Below are positions 32,852 through 43,079 of a stretch of DNA of 64,000 nucleotides, piece after piece. How positions within the stretch are numbered: position 1 is the stretch's first letter; each line of letters begins with the position of its first letter. The notes beneath the pieces were generated by a model that was given only the letters and a program-made list of their open reading frames with translations, searched no databases and was not told the DNA's origin. Made by a program: the position numbers and the translations under genes. Origin of the DNA: an uncultured Alphaproteobacteria bacterium (GTDB lineage Bacteria; Pseudomonadota; Alphaproteobacteria; HIMB59; GCA-002718135). The stretch is taken from NCBI GenBank assembly GCA_902612825.1, contig CACMET010000005.1:20653-84652 (forward strand), written 5' to 3'.

Positions 32852-34147
32852 GTGAGAGAAAAAATAGCAATCATTGGTTCTGGTATTTCAGGAATAAGTG
32901 CAGCTTACCTTTTATCTTCTAAATATGATGTTTATTTATTTGAAAAAAATAATAGATTGGGCGGACATACAAGAACTATATATGTTGAAGAATCAACAAA
33001 GACAATCCCAGTCGATACAGGGTTTATTGTATTCAATGAAAATAATTATCCAGATTTAACAAATTTTTTTAAATTACTTGATGTGAAATGTAAAAATTCA
33101 GATATGTCTTTTGCCGTCTCAAATCAAGATCCTCAAATTGAATATAGTGGGAAAAATCTCTTTTCTCTTTTTGCTAATTTTAGAAATGTGTTTTCTTTTA
33201 ATTTTTTTAAAATGTTATTTGAAATAAGAAAACTTTATTTATTATGTAATAGCTTGAATGTTAGAGACTTAGAGCAAACTAAAACCTTAAATGATTTTTT
33301 AAAAACTAATAATTTTTCAACATACCTAATAAATTATCATATTTTTCCTATGATTTCATCTATATGGTCAAGCAATATAAGTGATATAAAAAATTTTCCT
33401 CTCATAACATTCATTAATTTTTTTAAAAATCATGCTTTATTTAATTTAAAAAAAAGACCTCAATGGAAATATGTAGAAGGTGGTAGTAACGAATATATAA
33501 AAAAAATTATTAATAAAAATGTTTTTGAGTATGAAATAAATTTCAAAATTAAAAAAATTATTAGAGAAAATAATAAAATTAAAATAGAAGATGATAAAAA
33601 TAATATATTAGAATTTCATAAGGTAATATTCGCAACCCATGCAAATCAAGTATTGGATATTTTGGAAAAACCAACAGAAGAAGAAGTAAAAATATTTTCA
33701 CAATTTAAATATTCAACTAATTCAGCAATACTTCACTCCGATCAATCTTTAATGCCTAAATCAAAAATTGCTTGGTCAAGTTGGAATTTTTTAAATAAGT
33801 CATCATCTTCTAAATTTACTTTAACTTATTGGATGAATTTCTTGCAAAAATTACCAACTAAACAAAATTATTTTGTAACTGTTAATCCATATAAAAAGCC
33901 TAAAAACATAATTAACGAAACATCATTTAATCATCCAATATATACTACCGATACTATTTTAGCTCAAAAAAATGTTATGGAAATCCAAGGAAAGAATAAT
34001 ACTTTTTTCTGTGGAGCTTACCTTGGATATGGTTTTCATGAAGACGGCATTCAATCATCTTCTTATATTTGTAAATTGTTAAATTGTGATTTACCTTGGA
34101 AGAGAGAGAAAAATTTTTATAATAGATTGCAAATTAATTTTAAATGA
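32852..34147 (+). CDS. COG2907-type FAD/NAD(P)-binding amine-oxidase-like protein
   Basis: IAIIGSGISGISAAYLLSSKYDVYLFEKNNRLGGHTRTI; DTGFIVFNENNYPDL; FFCGAYLGYGFHEDGIQSS. GTG start. Confidence 0.9.
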   Translation: MREKIAIIGSGISGISAAYLLSSKYDVYLFEKNNRLGGHTRTIYVEESTKTIPVDTGFIVFNENNYPDLTNFFKLLDVKCKNSDMSFAVSNQDPQIEYSGKNLFSLFANFRNVFSFNFFKMLFEIRKLYLLCNSLNVRDLEQTKTLNDFLKTNNFSTYLINYHIFPMISSIWSSNISDIKNFPLITFINFFKNHALFNLKKRPQWKYVEGGSNEYIKKIINKNVFEYEINFKIKKIIRENNKIKIEDDKNNILEFHKVIFATHANQVLDILEKPTEEEVKIFSQFKYSTNSAILHSDQSLMPKSKIAWSSWNFLNKSSSSKFTLTYWMNFLQKLPTKQNYFVTVNPYKKPKNIINETSFNHPIYTTDTILAQKNVMEIQGKNNTFFCGAYLGYGFHEDGIQSSSYICKLLNCDLPWKREKNFYNRLQINFK

Positions 34148-34917
34148 TTTCTCAAATTCTTTTATCTAGCATTATTCATAAAAGATTTATTCCATTTAAA
34201 CACACATTAAAATATGAGTTACCAAGTCTTTTTATTAATTTGGATAATCTTGATCAATTAAGTAAAAACTATAAACTTTTTTCATTAAACTCTTTTAATC
34301 TTTTTTCTATTTATGAAAAAGATCATGGATATAGAGACAAAAGGTCAATAAAGACATTCGTTAAAGATTCCCTCTCTAAATTTAATATTAAATATAAACA
34401 TCTTAATATAATGATATTATGTTTTCCAAGAATTTTGGGATATGTATTTGATCCTTTATCAATTTTATATTGTTATGATGATAAAAAATTAATATCTATT
34501 TTCTATGAAGTCAAAAATACGACTAATGAACAACACACTTATATTTTTAAAGGAAATGTAAATTTTGAAGATTTTAAATTATCTCATGAATGTGCAAAGC
34601 AGTTTTATGTATCTCCATTCATAGAAATGGAGGCAAATTATAAATTTTTTAATCGAATGGAAAAAGATAAAATAAATATTAACATTGATCTTTATGATAA
34701 AAATAATAAAAAAGTTCTAACAGCTACTCAGCATGGCAAATTTATAGATTTTAACTCAAAAAATATGTTTAAATTTTTATATTATAATCCACTTTTAGGC
34801 TTCAAGGTAATGGCTGGAATTCTTTATGAGGCTTTAAAAATAATTTACAAAGGTGGTAAATATTATGCACGAAATAAGAAGCCAAATGATACAGTGAGTT
34901 TTGAAGGTAATTTTTAA
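34144..34917 (+). CDS. DUF1365 family protein
   Basis: HKRFIPFKHTLKYELPSLFINLDNL; CFPRILGYVFDPLSILYCYD; VKNTTNEQHTY. Confidence 0.92.
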   Translation: MISQILLSSIIHKRFIPFKHTLKYELPSLFINLDNLDQLSKNYKLFSLNSFNLFSIYEKDHGYRDKRSIKTFVKDSLSKFNIKYKHLNIMILCFPRILGYVFDPLSILYCYDDKKLISIFYEVKNTTNEQHTYIFKGNVNFEDFKLSHECAKQFYVSPFIEMEANYKFFNRMEKDKININIDLYDKNNKKVLTATQHGKFIDFNSKNMFKFLYYNPLLGFKVMAGILYEALKIIYKGGKYYARNKKPNDTVSFEGNF

Positions 34918-36111
34918 ATGAATTTTTTTAAAACAAATTTTGACAAAACTGTTGAAAAATTATTAGTAAACTTTTTATCTAAAATTCGATATGGAAAATT
35001 AACAGTTCAATTTCCAACTGGCGAGGAGAGAGTTTTTGTCGGTAAAGAGGAGGATATATCTGCAAATATAAAAATTCATAATTATAATTTTTTAAATTTA
35101 ATTTTTAAAAAAGGTTCTGTAGGTTTTGCAGAAGCCTATATGAATGGTTACTTTTCAAGTACCGATTTAACTAATTTATTACTACTTTCTCACAAAAATG
35201 AGAATTATTTTTTACAAAGTATAAATACTAATCTTTTTTTTGCTACTTTTGCCAAATTAAAGCATTTTTTAAATAACAATTCAAAATCACAGAGTAAAAA
35301 AAATATTAAATATCATTATGATTTAGGAAATAATTTTTATGAAAAGTGGTTAGATAAAACCATGACCTATTCTTCTGCTCTTTTTGATAATAAGAATACC
35401 AATTTATCGGATGCACAATTTAATAAATATAGAAAAATTGCTGAAACTTTATCATTAGACTCAAATTCTAAAACTTTAGAAATTGGATGTGGATGGGGAG
35501 GTTTTTCATCATTTGTAGCGAAAAATTACAATTGTTCAGTAGATGCTATAACTATTTCTAAGGAACAATACGAATATGCGTCTGAAAAAATTCAAAATGA
35601 AGGTTTGTCTGAAAAAGTATCAGTTATTTTCAGAGATTATAGGGATATAAAAAAAAAATATTCAAATATTGTTTCAATTGAAATGTTTGAAGCAGTTGGG
35701 AAGAAATACTGGTATAATTACTTTGATACAATTCGTAATTCTCTCAACGATGGCGGTATGGCTGCACTACAAGTCATAACGATTGATGAAAAAAAGGCTA
35801 AAGATTATCAAAACAGACCAGATTTTATTCAACAATATATTTTTCCAGGTGGAATGCTTCCAACTAAAAAACAATTTGAATATTCGGCAAAACACGTTGG
35901 GTTAAAATGTATTGAAAATCTAAGTTTCGGTGGTTCTTATGCAAAAACACTTAAAATGTGGAATAAACAATTTCAAAAATCTTGGAATGATTTATCTCAG
36001 TTTGGTTTTGATATTAAATTTAAAAGAATGTGGGAATTTTATCTATCTTATTGTGAAACAGGTTTTGCAAATAGTTCAACCGATGTTTCTCATTTCTTAA
36101 TTCAAAAATAG
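34918..36111 (+). CDS. Cyclopropane-fatty-acyl-phospholipid synthase-like SAM methyltransferase
   Basis: HYDLGNNFYEKWLDKTMTYSSALF; LEIGCGWGGFSSFVA; SIEMFEAVGKKYWYNYF; FIQQYIFPGGMLPT. Confidence 0.94.
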   Translation: MNFFKTNFDKTVEKLLVNFLSKIRYGKLTVQFPTGEERVFVGKEEDISANIKIHNYNFLNLIFKKGSVGFAEAYMNGYFSSTDLTNLLLLSHKNENYFLQSINTNLFFATFAKLKHFLNNNSKSQSKKNIKYHYDLGNNFYEKWLDKTMTYSSALFDNKNTNLSDAQFNKYRKIAETLSLDSNSKTLEIGCGWGGFSSFVAKNYNCSVDAITISKEQYEYASEKIQNEGLSEKVSVIFRDYRDIKKKYSNIVSIEMFEAVGKKYWYNYFDTIRNSLNDGGMAALQVITIDEKKAKDYQNRPDFIQQYIFPGGMLPTKKQFEYSAKHVGLKCIENLSFGGSYAKTLKMWNKQFQKSWNDLSQFGFDIKFKRMWEFYLSYCETGFANSSTDVSHFLIQK

Positions 36112-36113
36112 AA

Positions 36114-36626
36114 ATGCAAAAACTAAAAGTATTTTTAGTCTTAACTGGCTATCAACTAACTTGGTTAGCCTGTGTATTTGGTGAAACAAAATTTTCTAAT
36201 TCTATGTTGGGCATTTGGGTTGGAATTATTTTCTTACTAACTTATTTTTATTTTAATCATAATAAACAAAAATTTATTAAGATTTCACTTTTGATTTCAG
36301 TTCCAGGATATTTTTTTGATACTTTATTAGTTTATTTCCAAATTTACGATTTTGAAACTATTGCTAAACTTGGCACTCTGCCATTATGGATGATTGTTTT
36401 ATGGTTTAGTTTTAGTACTCTTTTTGATGAAATTCTTACTTTTTTTAAAAGTTATAAAATTTTAGGAATTATTTTAAGTGGAGTTTTAGGACCTTTAACC
36501 TATTATCTTGGCGAGCCTATCGGAGTTATAAAAATATATAACTTTCAGATTTTCATTATTTCAATGGTATTATTTTGGATGATCTTGATGTTCTATTATC
36601 TAAATTACGTTATAAAAAATGATTAA
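36114..36626 (+). CDS. DUF2878 family membrane protein
   Basis: Hydrophobic, ~5 TMs; LPLWMIVLWFSFSTLFDEIL, GPLTYYLGEPIGVI; position after the CFA-synthase-like gene. Confidence 0.82.
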   Translation: MQKLKVFLVLTGYQLTWLACVFGETKFSNSMLGIWVGIIFLLTYFYFNHNKQKFIKISLLISVPGYFFDTLLVYFQIYDFETIAKLGTLPLWMIVLWFSFSTLFDEILTFFKSYKILGIILSGVLGPLTYYLGEPIGVIKIYNFQIFIISMVLFWMILMFYYLNYVIKND

Positions 36627-37165
36627 TTTTCTTGATCTACTTTTTTTGTTCTAGTTCTATTTAAAGTTCTTTCGAGATCCTTATAAGTACATAAACCAAC
36701 ATCCATTGGACTCTTTGCCTCAAGAACTGCTTCTCTGTATGTACCATTTCTTATAGCCTCTACTGTATTTTTTGTTGAGCCGGTAAGTTTTGCAATTTGA
36801 GAACTACTTAATTCAGTCGGATATCTTTTTATAAGCCACAAAATAGCATATGGCTTTTCTTGTCTTAAAGAAAGAGGTGTATATTTAGAATCTTTTTTTC
36901 TTGGTGGTAAATCTTCAATTATATCAGACTTAATAAGACTCAAACGAGCTGCATTATCTTTTTCACATCTTTCAATTTCTTCTTTTGTTAATTGATTATT
37001 ATCAATTGGATCATAACCTCTCATACCGACAGCAACTTCTCCATCAGCTATTCCTTGAACTTCTAATTCATGTAATCCACAGAATTCAGCTATTTGATCA
37101 AATGTTAAAGCTGTATTTTCAACTAACCATATTGCTGTTGCTTTAGGCATCAAAGGATATTTCAT
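36623..37165 (-). CDS. DUF1013 family regulator (ORF to 37189; better start MKYPLMPKATAIWL at 37165)
   Basis: MPKATAIWLVENTALTFDQIAEFCGLHELEVQGIADGEVAVGMRGYDPI; HTH-like repeats. Confidence 0.9.
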   Translation of the reverse strand: MKYPLMPKATAIWLVENTALTFDQIAEFCGLHELEVQGIADGEVAVGMRGYDPIDNNQLTKEEIERCEKDNAARLSLIKSDIIEDLPPRKKDSKYTPLSLRQEKPYAILWLIKRYPTELSSSQIAKLTGSTKNTVEAIRNGTYREAVLEAKSPMDVGLCTYKDLERTLNRTRTKKVDQEN

Positions 37166-37209
37166 AATTGGCTCATATAATATAATCAAAAAATAATATA
37201 TAACAAAAT

Positions 37210-37398
37210 ATGACTATGACAGATTATTTTGAAGTTGATGAAAAACAAAAGACGGTTAAAATATTAAATTTGGATGATTTCAGTGTTGAGGATTTACAAA
37301 ATTATATTTCTGAACTTCAAACTGAAATACTAAGGGTTCAAGATGAGATAAAAAAGAAGGAAAATTTAAAACTTAATGCTGAAAAGTTTTTTAAATAA
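37210..37398 (+). CDS. DUF1192-like small protein
   Basis: NLDDFSVEDLQNYISELQTEILRVQDEIKKKE; alphaproteobacterial DUF1192 pattern. Confidence 0.72.
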   Translation: MTMTDYFEVDEKQKTVKILNLDDFSVEDLQNYISELQTEILRVQDEIKKKENLKLNAEKFFK

Positions 37399-37626
37399 TT
37401 ATTTATTAATTTTAAAACCTTTAAATCTTTTTTGGAATCTAGCTACCTGTCCTTCAGATTCATTAAGACCAGCTTTACCACCGGTCCATGCAGGGTGAGA
37501 TTTAGAATCAATTTCTAATTTAAGAGTATCACCTTCTTTACCCCAAGTAGATCTAGTTTTAAAAGTAGATCCATCAGTCATAACAACGTTTATTTCATGA
37601 TATTTAGGATGTATATCTTTTTTCAT
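37399..37626 (-). CDS. rpmE: Ribosomal protein bL31
   Basis: [50 protein letters not shown]. Confidence 0.97.
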   Translation of the reverse strand: MKKDIHPKYHEINVVMTDGSTFKTRSTWGKEGDTLKLEIDSKSHPAWTGGKAGLNESEGQVARFQKRFKGFKINK

Positions 37627-37650
37627 GAATGTCTTATATTTATATAGATT

Positions 37651-38427
37651 TCAAAGTAAAGTAAGTTTTTCAACTAATTCATTATGAATTTTATTATTTG
37701 AAGCAACTAAATCACGAGAATTTATATCCCATGCATTTCCATCTATTCTAGAAATTTTTCCTCCAGCTTCTTTAACTAAAAGAATGCCCGTTGAAACATC
37801 CCATAAATTTAGATCTTTTTCCCAAAAACCATCTAATTTACCAGAGGCAACATAAGCAAGATCAAGGCCCGCAGAACCGAGCCTTCTTATTCCTGCAGAT
37901 GATTTTAGGATTTCATCAATCTCACTTAAATAGTTTTTATAAATTCTTTCTCCAAACGGAAGACCAGTGCCTATCAAGCAATCTGAAAAAATTTGCCTGT
38001 TTGACACTCTAAGTCTACTATTATTACACCAAGAACCTTTACCCTTCGAACTCCAAAAAAATTCGTTTAAAATTGGATTATAAATCACACCATCTGTAAT
38101 TTCACCATTTGTCATTTTAGACACGATTATTCCAACATGAGGTATTCCATGTATAAAATTTGAGGTTCCATCAATTGGGTCAATAATAATTGTATTTTCA
38201 TCACCTTTAATTTCACCAGTTTCTTCAGTTATGTAAGTATAATCTGGATAATAATATTTTAAAGTTTCTAAAAGTGTTTTTTCTACTTTAATATCTGCAT
38301 TTGTTACAAAATCTCCAACTGATTTAGATTGTATTTGTAAATTTTCTAATTCTCCAAAATCTCTTAATAATATTTTACCAGCTTTTTTTACTGACTTTTC
38401 AAAGATATTAATAACAGCAGGCTGCAT
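37651..38427 (-). CDS. suhB: Inositol-1-monophosphatase family protein
   Basis: DYTYITEETGE, IIIDPIDGTSNFIHGIPHVGI, LGSAGLDLAYVASGKLDGFWEKDLNLWDVSTGILLVKEAGG. Confidence 0.94.
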   Translation of the reverse strand: MQPAVINIFEKSVKKAGKILLRDFGELENLQIQSKSVGDFVTNADIKVEKTLLETLKYYYPDYTYITEETGEIKGDENTIIIDPIDGTSNFIHGIPHVGIIVSKMTNGEITDGVIYNPILNEFFWSSKGKGSWCNNSRLRVSNRQIFSDCLIGTGLPFGERIYKNYLSEIDEILKSSAGIRRLGSAGLDLAYVASGKLDGFWEKDLNLWDVSTGILLVKEAGGKISRIDGNAWDINSRDLVASNNKIHNELVEKLTLL

Positions 38428-38996
38428 TAATTTTTTGATTTTTCGATATAACTACCGTCAATTGTGCTTATTACTATTTTATCATTAACTGCAATAAATT
38501 GAGGTACAGATGTTTTAATATTTTTTTCTAAAGTAGCAGGTTTATATGATGAAGCAGCTGTTTGACCTTTTACAACACCTTCAGTTTCTAAAACCGTTAA
38601 TTCTACAGTATCAGGCAAGTCAATTCCGACCGGTTTATCATTATAGAAATTAATAATAACATTACTATTCTCAACTAAAAATTTTGATTGATCCTCAGTT
38701 AATATGTCTGAGCCAATTTCTATTTGTTCATAAGTTTGTTGATCCATGAATATAAAATTATTATTATCATCATAAAGATATTGAAATTCTTTTTCATCAA
38801 GGATAGCTCTTTCTACTGTTTCTGATGATCTAAACCTGCTATTCATTTTAGTACCTTCTCTTATTTCTTTAAGTTCAGCTTGTAAGTATGCACCACCCTT
38901 TCCTGGTTGAGTATGCTGGGTTTTCAAAACTTTCCAAAGTTTGTTATTAATCTCTAAAATATTTCCAACTTTAATTTCATTTCCATCTATTTTCAT
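38427..38996 (-). CDS. efp: Elongation factor P
   Basis: GNEIKVGNILEINNKLWKVLKTQHTQPGKGGAYLQAELKEIREGTKMNSRFRSSETVERA. Confidence 0.98.
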   Translation of the reverse strand: MKIDGNEIKVGNILEINNKLWKVLKTQHTQPGKGGAYLQAELKEIREGTKMNSRFRSSETVERAILDEKEFQYLYDDNNNFIFMDQQTYEQIEIGSDILTEDQSKFLVENSNVIINFYNDKPVGIDLPDTVELTVLETEGVVKGQTAASSYKPATLEKNIKTSVPQFIAVNDKIVISTIDGSYIEKSKN

Positions 38997-39391
38997 AGTT
39001 TTATCTTAAGTTTTTTTTGTATATTTTTAATTTTCGTAAGATCTACTACATCAAAAGTTGGATTTAATAAAACCTTATTTTTTTTAGCAATTTGATTAAT
39101 TTTATTTAAGATGATTTTATTATTTTTTAATTTTAAATAATCAATATTTTCGTGAGTTAATAATATACTAAGACCTTGATCATAGCCTGAGTCGATAAAA
39201 AACTTAATATTGTGTGTCTTATATTTATTTTTAATATAGTTTATTAACGTTCTAAGCCACTCTATCCCAAAACCTTTAATTAAAAAATATTTTATAAATA
39301 TGATCGAAGTTTTGAACTTTGGTTTTCGAAATTCTATTAAATTTTCAATTTGTGTTAGTGTCGATACTGCAAAACAAATTTTTTTAGGCAC
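38993..39391 (-). CDS. Hypothetical protein between gap and efp
   Basis: Intact 132-aa ORF with 4-nt (start/stop) coupling to efp and 1-nt overlap with gap; no recognised domain. Confidence 0.7.
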   Translation of the reverse strand: MPKKICFAVSTLTQIENLIEFRKPKFKTSIIFIKYFLIKGFGIEWLRTLINYIKNKYKTHNIKFFIDSGYDQGLSILLTHENIDYLKLKNNKIILNKINQIAKKNKVLLNPTFDVVDLTKIKNIQKKLKIKL

Positions 39392-40395
39392 TAAATAAAT
39401 TTTTTAAGATCAGCCACAGTGTCTACCATTCTATTTGAGAAACCCCATTCATTATCATACCAAGATAAAACTCTACAGAATTTATCTTTGACAACTTGTG
39501 TTTGACTCATATCAAATACAGAACTGCTTGAATTATGATTAAAATCAATTGAAACAAGAGGTAATGAGTTTGTTGTTAGAATTCCATTTAATTTTTTAGT
39601 TTTTGAAGCTTGAAGAACTATAGAATTAATTTTTTCTGGGCTAGTTTTTTTCTTACTTACAAATGTAAGATCTATAAGTGAGACATTAGGAGTAGGTACT
39701 CGGATAGCCGTTCCATCTAGTTTACCCTTTAATTTTGGTAAGACTAGACTCAAAGCCTTTGCCGCTCCTGTAGAAGTCGGAATCATTGACTCAGCTGCTG
39801 CCCTCGCTCTTCTAAAGTCAGAATGGGTTTGATCAACAGTTCTTTGATCCCCCGTGTAACTATGAATTGTTGTCATGAAACCACTTTCAATTCCTAATTT
39901 TTCATCAAGAACCATAGCTAAAGGAGCAAGACAGTTAGTAGTACAAGATCCGTTTGAAATTACGTTATGATTTTTTTTAATGGTATCGTTATTTACACCT
40001 TGAACAATTGTAGCATCTACATTTGAAGCTGGTGCTGAAATAATAACTTTTTTTGCTCCTGCATTTAAATGAGAAATCGCCTTTTCTTTTGAAGTAAAAA
40101 CACCACTACATTCAAGAACAACATCTACCCTTAGTGATTTCCAAGGAAGGTTATTTGGATCTCTTTCGGAATAAAAATTAATTTTATGTTTACCAATTTT
40201 TAATCCATTTCTTATTGAACTAATCTCATCTTTAAGAATACCGTGAACACTGTCATATTTAAGTAAGTGAGCACTGCTCTCAACACTTCCTAGTTCATTA
40301 ATAGCTACAATATTAATATCTTTAGGATTTTTTTCTAATAAAGCTCTTAAAACAAGTTTTCCAATTCTTCCAAATCCATTTATTGCAACTTTCAT
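39391..40395 (-). CDS. gap: Glyceraldehyde-3-phosphate dehydrogenase
   Basis: MKVAINGFGRIGKLVLRAL; ISNGSCTTNCLAPLAMVLDEKLGI; SWYDNEWGFSNRMVD. Confidence 0.98.
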   Translation of the reverse strand: MKVAINGFGRIGKLVLRALLEKNPKDINIVAINELGSVESSAHLLKYDSVHGILKDEISSIRNGLKIGKHKINFYSERDPNNLPWKSLRVDVVLECSGVFTSKEKAISHLNAGAKKVIISAPASNVDATIVQGVNNDTIKKNHNVISNGSCTTNCLAPLAMVLDEKLGIESGFMTTIHSYTGDQRTVDQTHSDFRRARAAAESMIPTSTGAAKALSLVLPKLKGKLDGTAIRVPTPNVSLIDLTFVSKKKTSPEKINSIVLQASKTKKLNGILTTNSLPLVSIDFNHNSSSSVFDMSQTQVVKDKFCRVLSWYDNEWGFSNRMVDTVADLKKFI

Positions 40396-40406
40396 ATTTC
40401 TCCTTT

Positions 40407-42383
40407 TTATAAACTTTTAATTATTTTTTCAATTAAGTAATCATCTGTTATCTTAAAGTGCTTATATAAATCTTTGTATGGGCCACTTTCACCAAAAGTT
40501 GACATGCCAACAAAATTTTCATTTTTAATATATTTTTCCCAACCATTTATTACTCCAGCCTCAATAGCAAAAATAGGTTTATTTCCTAGAATTTCATTTT
40601 TATAACCATCATCATTTTTCTCAAACAATTCAAATGAAGACATGCTTACAACTCTTATCTTTAAATTATTGTTTTCAAAAAGTTTATTTGATGCAGAGCA
40701 AGCAATCTCAACTTCAGAACCAGAAGATAAAATTGTTGCATCATATTCTTTAAAATCTCTTATTTTATAAGCACCTTTATTTACAAGATTTTCTTTGCGA
40801 TTATCTTTTTGTAACATCGGTAGATTTTGTCTTGTTAAAACTAAGATTGTTGGTCCAGTATTGTTGATTGCACATTCCCATGCTTCTATAGTTTCAATAA
40901 TATCACAAGGCCTAATGACTGTTAAATTTGGTATAGATCTTAAAGATGCAAGATGTTCAACAGGTTGATGGGTTGGTCCATCTTCTCCTAATCCTATTGA
41001 GTCATGCGTCATTACATAAATGACTGGTATATTCATAATAGCTGATAACCTAATTGAAGGTCTGCAATAATCGGTAAATACCAAAAACGTTCCTCCATAT
41101 GGAATTAAACCTTTATGTAAAGCAATGCCATTCATTACTCCAGCCATTCCATGTTCTCTGATGCCGTAATGAATATAATTACCATTAAAATTATTAGATG
41201 TAATTACATTCATATCTTTTGCCTTAGTGTTATTTGATCCAGTAAGATCAGCAGATCCACCAATAAGATTTTTTTGATAGTTTGAAATTAAATTTAGCGT
41301 TAGCTCACTCGATTTTCTTGAAGCACAATTTGTTTTGTCATTAAAATGCTCAGATTTTAATTCACTAAGTTTTTCTGGAATTTGATGATCAATTTTTTGA
41401 TAAAAACTATCTTTAAAATTTTTACTTTCAATTAATTCTTTGTTTTTTGATAACCATGAATTTCTTGATTCTTCATTTCTTTTATAGAAACTTCTCCACT
41501 CACGTAATAAATCATCTGGAATTTCAAACGGCGAATAATTCCATTCTAATTTTTTTCTTGTTAAACTAATTTCATCCTCACCAAGAGGTGAACCATGTGA
41601 TGAAGCTGAACCCTCTTTGTTTGGAGAGCCAAAACCAATTTTAGTTTTACAAGATATAATTGTTGGAGCATCATTTTTTTTTGCTTGAATTATAGCTTGA
41701 TCAATTTCCTCATATTTATGACCATCTATTTCAATTATATTCCAATTATAAGCTTCAAATCTTTTTTTCACATTGTCTGAAACTGAAAGATCTGTTGATC
41801 CATCTATGGAAATAGAATTATTATCAAAAAACATAATAAGCTTATTTAATTTTAAATGTCCTGCGAGACTACACGCTTCATGACTTAAACCTTCCATTAA
41901 GCATCCATCTCCAGCAAAAACATAAGTGTAATGATCGAATAATTCTTTTCCATAATTATTTGATAATTTTTTTTCCGCTATCGCCATTCCAACTGCATTT
42001 GCTAAACCTTGAGACAAAGGCCCAGTAGTTGTTTCTATCCCTTCTGCACTTCTGTATTCTGGGTGACCTGCAGTTTTATTATGTAATTGTCTAAAATTTT
42101 TAATTTGATTTATGTCAATGTCTTTATATCCTGTTAGATACAAACAAGAGTATAAAAGCATTGAGCCATGCCCATTTGAAATAATTAATCTATCTCTATC
42201 AATCCACTCCGGATCATTCGGATTAAACTTTAAATGATTTTTATAAAGAATTGTTGCGATGTCTGCCATACCCATAGGCATACCAGGATGACCAGATTTT
42301 GCTTTTTCCACTGCATCCATTGATAAAAATCTAATACAATTTGATAATTGTCTTAGATTGTTGATATTATTTAAATTATTCAA
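40407..42383 (-). CDS. tkt: Transketolase
   Basis: LSMDAVEKAKSGHPGMPMGMADIATILY; GPLSQGLANAVGMAIAEK; GIREHGMAGVMNGIALH; GEDGPTHQPVEHLASLR. Confidence 0.98.
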   Translation of the reverse strand: MNNLNNINNLRQLSNCIRFLSMDAVEKAKSGHPGMPMGMADIATILYKNHLKFNPNDPEWIDRDRLIISNGHGSMLLYSCLYLTGYKDIDINQIKNFRQLHNKTAGHPEYRSAEGIETTTGPLSQGLANAVGMAIAEKKLSNNYGKELFDHYTYVFAGDGCLMEGLSHEACSLAGHLKLNKLIMFFDNNSISIDGSTDLSVSDNVKKRFEAYNWNIIEIDGHKYEEIDQAIIQAKKNDAPTIISCKTKIGFGSPNKEGSASSHGSPLGEDEISLTRKKLEWNYSPFEIPDDLLREWRSFYKRNEESRNSWLSKNKELIESKNFKDSFYQKIDHQIPEKLSELKSEHFNDKTNCASRKSSELTLNLISNYQKNLIGGSADLTGSNNTKAKDMNVITSNNFNGNYIHYGIREHGMAGVMNGIALHKGLIPYGGTFLVFTDYCRPSIRLSAIMNIPVIYVMTHDSIGLGEDGPTHQPVEHLASLRSIPNLTVIRPCDIIETIEAWECAINNTGPTILVLTRQNLPMLQKDNRKENLVNKGAYKIRDFKEYDATILSSGSEVEIACSASNKLFENNNLKIRVVSMSSFELFEKNDDGYKNEILGNKPIFAIEAGVINGWEKYIKNENFVGMSTFGESGPYKDLYKHFKITDDYLIEKIIKSL

Positions 42384-42468
42384 ATACTTACCTTTATGGT
42401 TGATATAAAATTATTTAATATGGGTTCATTACAGTGACAATTATAAAATTACAAACTATAAAATTATA

Positions 42469-42657
42469 ATGGAAATACAAAAAAAAATTAGAGTTCTAAG
42501 AGAAAACTTAAATAATCTAAGATCAGCTTTAGAAGATTTTAGGGATCATCATATTTCCAAAAAAGAAAAAATTAAAAATCTTGAAAATGAAATTAAAAAT
42601 TTACGAAAACAAATGTCCGAGTATATTGATGAATTGGAACTTCTAATTAAGAAATAA
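42469..42657 (+). CDS. Small coiled-coil protein (DUF4164-like)
   Basis: 62 aa heptad-rich; directly upstream of zapA-like gene. Confidence 0.6.
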   Translation: MEIQKKIRVLRENLNNLRSALEDFRDHHISKKEKIKNLENEIKNLRKQMSEYIDELELLIKK

Positions 42658-42659
42658 CT

Positions 42660-43079
42660 ATGCCTTTTTATAAGACAAAAATTTTAAACAGAGAAATATC
42701 ATTAGAATATGAAAAAAAAGATCAAAAAAAAATAATAGATTCGATAAATTTAATTAATGAAAAAATTGATGATAAATTACAAAATCCAAAATATTCTGAT
42801 GGAAAAATAAGTGATACTATATTGTTATCACTTCTCACTATTGAGCTTCAAGCAGAACTTTCAGAAAAATTAAATATAGAAAGAAGTTCAGAAGTAAATG
42901 ATGCCAAAAATGAAGAATATCTAAAGAACAATTTAGAACTTAAAGACAAAATACTAAAACTACAAAATGAAAAAAAAATTTTAGAAGATGAAAAATTGAA
43001 ATTAGATCAAGAATTTGATGAAATAAATAAAAAAGCAGGGGATTTAATTGATATAATTAAGAATTCTTATTATGAATAA
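42660..43079 (+). CDS. zapA: ZapA-like cell division protein
   Basis: EKIDDKLQNPKYSDGKISDTILLSLLTIELQAELSEKL, ZapA-like first half followed by coiled coil; context upstream of 5-FCL. Confidence 0.65.
   Translation: MPFYKTKILNREISLEYEKKDQKKIIDSINLINEKIDDKLQNPKYSDGKISDTILLSLLTIELQAELSEKLNIERSSEVNDAKNEEYLKNNLELKDKILKLQNEKKILEDEKLKLDQEFDEINKKAGDLIDIIKNSYYE

Noticed and set aside
43072-43079. Expected 6S RNA (ssrS) site between zapA and 5-formyl-THF cyclo-ligase
   Set aside because: The two CDSs overlap by 8 nt, so there is no room for 6S RNA here.
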